Shown: in pieces, positions 5,597 through 9,558 of the stretch | How the letters are laid out: every line of letters starts with the position of its first letter | Position numbering within the stretch: position 1 is the first letter of the stretch | DNA from: Bacillota bacterium | GTDB lineage: Bacteria; Bacillota_I; Bacilli_A; Acholeplasmatales; Acholeplasmataceae | Assembly (NCBI GenBank): GCA_023431045.1 | Contig: JAEYXZ010000017.1 | Coordinates: 1-9,558 of the forward strand | DNA length: 9,558 nucleotides | Direction: 5' to 3' | Program-made: the position numbers and the translations under genes | The notes under the pieces: model-generated | What the model saw: only the letters and a program-made list of their open reading frames with translations | What the model was told of the DNA's origin: nothing | Databases searched by the model: none

Positions 5597-8293
5597 TTAA
5601 TCGTTATCTAAGCGATGAATAAAAGCTGCACATTGATGCAATTTAAGTTTTGTAAATTCGAGCTCAAGTTTTTCTTTGTCGTCCAAAGTCTTTGTTTCAA
5701 GTTTTGCAACCACTTTACTTAAAATGATTTTTTCAATCGCTTCTGCCTCAACGTCATCATCTTTAAAACATGCCTTATAAATATTCACGAAATCTTCGAT
5801 TTGTTTTAAGATACGGTTACCAAATGATATATTAAATGGTGCTAATAATGCTTCGACACTCTTGATCAGTTCTGAGTTTTCAGCATCAAAATTACCTTGT
5901 TTTTTCGCATCTACAAACAATTGTTGGATGGTTTGATAATCATAGAACTGTTTTGTCATTGGGTCTGAATAATTTCTTACCTTAGGTGCACGTTTGGTAA
6001 AATTCATTGTGTGTGCACGGTCATACACTTTATCTGATATAACAAAGGTTGATTCATCACGATTTGCTGTACCAATAAACCAAACGTTCTTTGGAACCTT
6101 CAAGGTGTTACCATCATCCAGTGCTAGATATTCGATTTCCTGATTAGCTTCTTTACGGGTTAAGCGAATATTAATCAGTTTGATTTCACGTTGATTTTCT
6201 TCGTTTTCCATTAATGATAAGAAGTCTGAGAAATAATACTCAATTCGGGATAGGTTCATTTCATCAAGCAAGATAAATGTGAATACTTCAGGGTTTAAAG
6301 CGGCTTTATAAAGTGCTAAAGTAAACTTCTTAGGAGTATACTTCATCGAGAATTCGTTGTAGTAACCAAGCAGTTCATTTTTATCCTTCCAAGAAGATTC
6401 GACTTCAATGATTTCACAATTACCAAAAATCACCTCAGAGAAGATTTTTGGTAAGCTTGTTTTACCTGTTCCTGACATCCCTTGAAGGATTGATAGTTTA
6501 GAAGTTCCTAATCCTGCGACAAAAGTCGCGATATCTTCTGGACTATAAGATAAGTGTAATCGTGAGTTTCTCGCATAATCCACAACAAAATTAACCAATT
6601 GATTGAGATTGGTAAATTCAGTTTTCAAAGCTTTACGTTTCTCTAAATCTTCATCGAACAATGGTTTTTTAGAATCTAAATCGGTAAATGCAGGACATGG
6701 ATCAAATGTTTCTTCGACTGGATTATCATCTGATGCTTTTGATTCATCAAGAGAATGTTCTGTATTAAGCGGTAATGAATCCTCAGTACCTGGCGCTAAA
6801 CTTACTGATAATGGTACTTCACGGTCGAATGCTTTCCGGAAAAACATCCATGTAAGTACAACAATTGAACCTAACAATACAATAATAGCGCTCGTACCAA
6901 TGATGTATTCATACTCGAGTCCAGATGGTACACTAATACCATAGAATTCAAAGATATCAAACATTACCGCTTGATTGATTTCTTGAGCTATTTGGAAATA
7001 ATACCCCGCAATGGAAATGATGAACACAAAGAACACATTCACGATGGTTGATAGTTTGACAATAGCATTGAATTGTTTAAAGTTGGATAAGTAACTGCTA
7101 ATCGTAATGACTAAAGTTAATCCAATCGAGATTAACATCACAACCAACACATACGCAACTAAACGATACCCAGGATCTAACACTGGGTAGTCAAGTAGGA
7201 TATTTAAACCTGTTAAGTTTACATTATATTCAAAGTCACCCGCGTTGATTTGCATAACAATGATTGGCATCAATAATAACGATAGCGTGACAGCGGTTAG
7301 TAACACCACATATAATAAAGGTTCAATCTTCGCATATCTAAACTTCAACACTTTATAAGACATTGGATGGTCAATATGGTATTTACCTTTAAGGATTGCG
7401 AATCCAAAGATGACAAATACCATCATTGCTACTGGTATAAAAGCAAACGTTATAGTTGTATTACCTTGTAGTGTGTAATAAATATTTAAAACTAAGCCAA
7501 AGATGAAGAAAACAACGGTTGCTATAAATATGAAGTTGATAAGGTTTTTTGATTTTTTAATGAAGCGTTCATGATCAAAGAAATAATGTGAGATGATGTC
7601 AGAAAAGTAAAGGAAGATCCCTAGTAATAAAATGAAATTCGCGATGAAGTACCCAATGATTTCAAGTTTAGTATCACCAAAGAATAAAGCTCTACTGATA
7701 ATAGCGTGATAATTTGGTGCTACATCGGTTAAAGTATATAAAGGTACGACAAACGTCGTCATTAAGACCAATATAGAGATGATACTAATAACTAAAACGG
7801 TTCTCAAAATGGATTTACCAATAGGTTTAACTTCTACATTATCATCTTGTATAGGGAGAGTACTAACCAATAATCGTTTTTGATAGATGGCTAATACGAC
7901 TAAAAGAATGATTAAAACCAAATTGATAATCGATAAGATTAATGCGATTGGTGCCAACAACCCACTAATGGTTTGGTAAACAATAAATGTACTAGAAAAG
8001 CCCAATAAAAAGAAAAGTGCAGGCATCATTCCCCAATGTGATTTACGTAGGATGCCAACAATGGATAATGCAATTGGTGTTAAAGATAGATAGAAAAGAA
8101 TCACCATCACCAAGCCAAAAATCACCATCACACCACCATCAAAAATACGGTAAGCTAATGAGAAGAAATTATCACTTTCATAAGGCGATAAGAGTGGTGT
8201 CGTTAGTGCCCATAAATTGATGAGTGTAATGACGGACAATAATGATGTAATGATGATACCGATAAACCATGGTTTTTTGAAGAGCTGTTTCAT
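5597..8293 (-). CDS. Polytopic membrane protein fused to MoxR/McrB-like AAA+ ATPase
   Basis: An 898-residue protein. Residues ~8-485 hold about twelve hydrophobic segments (roughly 8-30, 53-82, 88-109, 111-137, 162-186, 209-235, 250-272, 281-302, 324-347, 377-400, 410-434, 463-485). An acidic linker (~490-555) follows, then an AAA+ domain: Walker A GMSGTGKT (605-612), Walker B FILLDEMN (673-680), a sensor 1 region GTANRDEST (741-749), an arginine-finger candidate in DKVYDRA (754-760), and FGNR (824-827) as a sensor 2 candidate. This is the AAA_5 (MoxR/McrB) type; McrB's GTP-linked MNTxDRS motif is replaced by TANRDES, so ATP is the more likely nucleotide. The start is fixed by AAGGAG (8302-8307), 8 nt before the ATG. 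The DUF2357-like gene follows after 5 nt, so the two products probably form a membrane-bound complex. The ATPase call is firm; the function is unknown. Confidence 0.85.
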   Translation of the reverse strand: MKQLFKKPWFIGIIITSLLSVITLINLWALTTPLLSPYESDNFFSLAYRIFDGGVMVIFGLVMVILFYLSLTPIALSIVGILRKSHWGMMPALFFLLGFSSTFIVYQTISGLLAPIALILSIINLVLIILLVVLAIYQKRLLVSTLPIQDDNVEVKPIGKSILRTVLVISIISILVLMTTFVVPLYTLTDVAPNYHAIISRALFFGDTKLEIIGYFIANFILLLGIFLYFSDIISHYFFDHERFIKKSKNLINFIFIATVVFFIFGLVLNIYYTLQGNTTITFAFIPVAMMVFVIFGFAILKGKYHIDHPMSYKVLKFRYAKIEPLLYVVLLTAVTLSLLLMPIIVMQINAGDFEYNVNLTGLNILLDYPVLDPGYRLVAYVLVVMLISIGLTLVITISSYLSNFKQFNAIVKLSTIVNVFFVFIISIAGYYFQIAQEINQAVMFDIFEFYGISVPSGLEYEYIIGTSAIIVLLGSIVVLTWMFFRKAFDREVPLSVSLAPGTEDSLPLNTEHSLDESKASDDNPVEETFDPCPAFTDLDSKKPLFDEDLEKRKALKTEFTNLNQLVNFVVDYARNSRLHLSYSPEDIATFVAGLGTSKLSILQGMSGTGKTSLPKIFSEVIFGNCEIIEVESSWKDKNELLGYYNEFSMKYTPKKFTLALYKAALNPEVFTFILLDEMNLSRIEYYFSDFLSLMENEENQREIKLINIRLTRKEANQEIEYLALDDGNTLKVPKNVWFIGTANRDESTFVISDKVYDRAHTMNFTKRAPKVRNYSDPMTKQFYDYQTIQQLFVDAKKQGNFDAENSELIKSVEALLAPFNISFGNRILKQIEDFVNIYKACFKDDDVEAEAIEKIILSKVVAKLETKTLDDKEKLELEFTKLKLHQCAAFIHRLDND

Positions 8294-8374
8294 AGATATA
8301 ACTCCTTAACTTTATCAGACGTATGAAGATAAGTTCATCATTATATATAAGTCTACTGAAGTATCTCTACTTTA

Positions 8375-8380
8375 ATTATA
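8375..8380 (-). promoter_or_regulatory. Candidate -10 box of the AAA+ ATPase operon
   Basis: TATAAT on the minus strand lies ~80 nt before the ATPase start. No good -35 sits 16-18 nt upstream; the nearest likeness, ATGACA (8401-8406), is 20 nt away. A second TATAAT (8340-8345) is nearer the gene but also lacks a -35. The operon start is therefore only loosely placed. Confidence 0.25.
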
Positions 8381-8433
8381 ATTGTATCACAGAAGCATGA
8401 TGTCATTTAGAAAGATAACCGTGTTCATAAAAC

Positions 8434-8469
8434 AAAAAGGCTTAGTACTAGGGCGAATTACTAATTCGC
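8434..8469 (-). terminator. Probable terminator after tRNA-Ser
   Basis: Downstream of the tRNA on the minus strand comes GCGAATTA-G-TAATTCGC (8469-8453), then an overlapping second hairpin option TTAGTA/TACTAA (8462-8457 with 8447-8442) leading directly to GCC and TTTTT (8438-8434). The two stems share bases and exclude each other; the second has correct terminator geometry but a weak A/T stem. Seen on the plus strand, the GC-bounded dyad is followed by TTTTG, but no plus-strand gene needs ending there. Confidence 0.5.
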
Positions 8470-8499
8470 TTTTGTATCAAACCCATTGATTTCATTCGA

Positions 8500-8591
8500 T
8501 GGCGGAAGCGATGGGATTCGAACCCATGTATCCCTTGAGAGGATAACTGCATTTCGAGTGCAGCTCGTTATAACCACTTCGATACGCTTCC
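8500..8591 (-). tRNA. tRNA-Ser(CGA)
   Basis: A complete 92-nt tRNA with encoded CCA. The acceptor stem pairs GGAAGCG (8591-8585) with CGCTTCC, followed by discriminator G and CCA (8502-8500). The D stem is TCG/CGA. The anticodon stem CTGCA/TGCAG encloses loop CTCGAAA with anticodon CGA (8556-8554), which reads UCG. A long variable arm (TATCC, loop, GGGATA) and discriminator G are serine identity features. The T arm is ATGGG-TTCGAAT-CCCAT. It has its own promoter and terminator. Confidence 0.97.
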
Positions 8592-8606
8592 ATTACATGC
8601 AAAACT

Positions 8607-8635
8607 ATTATAGCACAAAGAAAATGACCATCCAA
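8607..8635 (-). promoter_or_regulatory. Promoter of tRNA-Ser
   Basis: TTGGAT (8630-8635) is separated by 17 nt from TATAAT (8607-8612), which also carries an upstream TG for an extended -10. The -10 ends 15 nt before the mature tRNA 5' end, giving a leader of under 10 nt, as is usual for tRNA genes. Confidence 0.8.
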
Positions 8636-8654
8636 GATTGATTGAAACTAAAAT

Positions 8655-8695
8655 AAAAAGAGTAATCCTTTATCCATTAAAGAATCACTCTTTTT
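8655..8695 (-). terminator. Intrinsic terminator of the downstream-edge membrane protein gene
   Basis: On the minus-strand RNA an 18-bp stem (8695-8678 with 8672-8655) is fully paired, with two G-U wobbles, around the 5-nt loop AUGGA. The A-rich 5' arm and U-rich 3' arm continue into UUUUUAUUUU. On the plus strand the same wobbles become A-C mismatches, so the structure favours minus-strand termination. It begins 8 nt after the stop of the gene at 8703. Confidence 0.9.
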
Positions 8696-8702
8696 TCTAT
8701 AA

Positions 8703-9548
8703 TTACTTAATCTTTGACAAATCTTTTAAACGTTTAGTCGTTGTATCTTTATAGAGGTATTGCCATGAAATGAACATCCCTAATGCAAAGAAGACAACCG
8801 TCATTAATAGTTCTTGCAACATCGCATTAACGATTTCTTCAACTAGGAATAAATCAAGTAGTGATAGTTCATATTGCATCGCAAGAAATTGCCAATTGAT
8901 GAAGATTGCAACGACTGAGGCAATAAAGCTAAAGAGCCCAATAAAGCCTAGAATATATCCTGCTTTTGGTCCTTTTCCCAATTTATACATATAAAATGAT
9001 GCAAATGGGATGATTGCGAATGCCCAACCTGAGAAATAACCTAAAGCATAGACAATTGATGCAGGAATTGCACCAATAAATGCACCGAGTAATGCAAGCA
9101 TCAAACTCTTAAATAAGCCCGAACTATCCGTATCTTCAACAATAATTGCATTGACCTGTTCTTGATAGATCTTATCAAAGTTTTCCTTATTGATTGGAAT
9201 CATGATATCTTGAAGTTGGTATTGATAATACTTAGGTTGAACAGAAATTAATTTAAATGAATCTGCTTCACCATCATTATAAATACTATCTTTTAATCCT
9301 TTTAATCCAAGTTCGGTGAATAACTCGACTTGTTTTTGAATGAAATCTCTAATATCTTCTGCTTTTTTAAGATTAACAAGATATGCCAGTCCATTGTTGT
9401 CCTTCATCACTGAAAGCATGAGTGGTTTTCTAAATGCTGAATTTTTCGAACGAATGGCTTTATACGCTTCATCACTGATTTTATCATTAAATAAGAAGAC
9501 AATATAATTGAGTTTTTGAAACGAATAACGACCAACGACTAATTGCAT
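8703..9548 (-). CDS. Membrane protein of unknown function, four helices
   Basis: A 281-residue protein I do not recognise. Residues 1-~142 are a mixed, charged, probably cytosolic region (YIVFLFNDKISDEAYKAIRS early; QDIMIPINKENFDKIYQE late). Residues ~146-169, 172-190, 197-219 and 245-264 are hydrophobic, with a short basic Gly-Lys loop (LGKGPKAGY) between helices two and three and a basic tail (TTKRLKDLSKIK). No catalytic motif is visible. The ATG at 9548 is preceded by AGG, with only 10 nt left before the window edge and no in-frame stop there, so the true start could lie further upstream. It ends in a strong terminator 8 nt later, so the tRNA is a separate unit. That it is a real gene is clear; the role is unknown. 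Confidence 0.75.
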   Translation of the reverse strand: MQLVVGRYSFQKLNYIVFLFNDKISDEAYKAIRSKNSAFRKPLMLSVMKDNNGLAYLVNLKKAEDIRDFIQKQVELFTELGLKGLKDSIYNDGEADSFKLISVQPKYYQYQLQDIMIPINKENFDKIYQEQVNAIIVEDTDSSGLFKSLMLALLGAFIGAIPASIVYALGYFSGWAFAIIPFASFYMYKLGKGPKAGYILGFIGLFSFIASVVAIFINWQFLAMQYELSLLDLFLVEEIVNAMLQELLMTVVFFALGMFISWQYLYKDTTTKRLKDLSKIK

Positions 9549-9558
9549 TGGATAACCT

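Noticed and set aside
6603..6944. 113-codon plus-strand reading frame antisense to the ATPase linker
   Set aside because: Ser-rich low-complexity product opposite the acidic linker, with no ribosome site; a frame shadow of the real gene.
8500..8591. tRNA-Ser as a possible attachment site for an integrated element
   Set aside because: No integrase gene and no repeat of the tRNA 3' end is visible in the window.
8770..8994. 74-codon plus-strand reading frame inside the right-edge membrane protein gene
   Set aside because: Antisense to hydrophobic helices of a well-supported gene, with no start signals.

Overview
The window is AT-rich bacterial DNA. Every complete gene ends in TAA or TAG, no TGA is read through, and tryptophan is written TGG, so the standard code applies. 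Lipoproteins with Cys lipoboxes, low-GC-type promoters and strong purine-rich ribosome sites point to a Firmicutes/Tenericutes-like organism. Acholeplasma or a relative that keeps UGA as stop is my best guess, by inference only.

Left part (1-2431): a sugar-type ABC transporter substrate-binding lipoprotein, cut off by the left edge and read leftward, is divergent from an AraC-family regulator. The lipoprotein carries two tandem X2-like Ig-fold modules between its lipid anchor and its binding domain. The shared ~300 bp spacer holds promoter-like boxes, two imperfect direct repeats that could bind the AraC protein, and a near-consensus cre-like site in the regulator's leader. This looks like a locally controlled sugar uptake locus.

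Middle (2486-3802): two leftward genes for cell-envelope proteins. One is a lipoprotein with a FIVAR-like C-terminal helical region. The other is a two-helix membrane protein ending in a SHOCT domain, with a clear promoter that has a perfect 14-bp palindrome between its -35 and -10 boxes.

Core (4038-8293): a tight leftward gene pair with a 5-nt gap. The first gene encodes an 898-residue protein with about twelve membrane helices, an acidic linker and a C-terminal MoxR/McrB-like AAA+ ATPase. The second encodes a 517-residue protein with a DUF2357/McrC-like signature and C-terminal zinc-binding cysteines but no visible nuclease motif. The arrangement resembles McrBC/LlaJI-type pairs, but it is membrane-anchored and apparently without a nuclease. 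This is the best candidate for an undescribed system.

Right part (8294-9558): a tRNA-Ser(CGA) gene with its own promoter and terminator, then a four-helix membrane protein of unknown function with a strong intrinsic terminator. Apart from the AraC gene, everything is on the minus strand.
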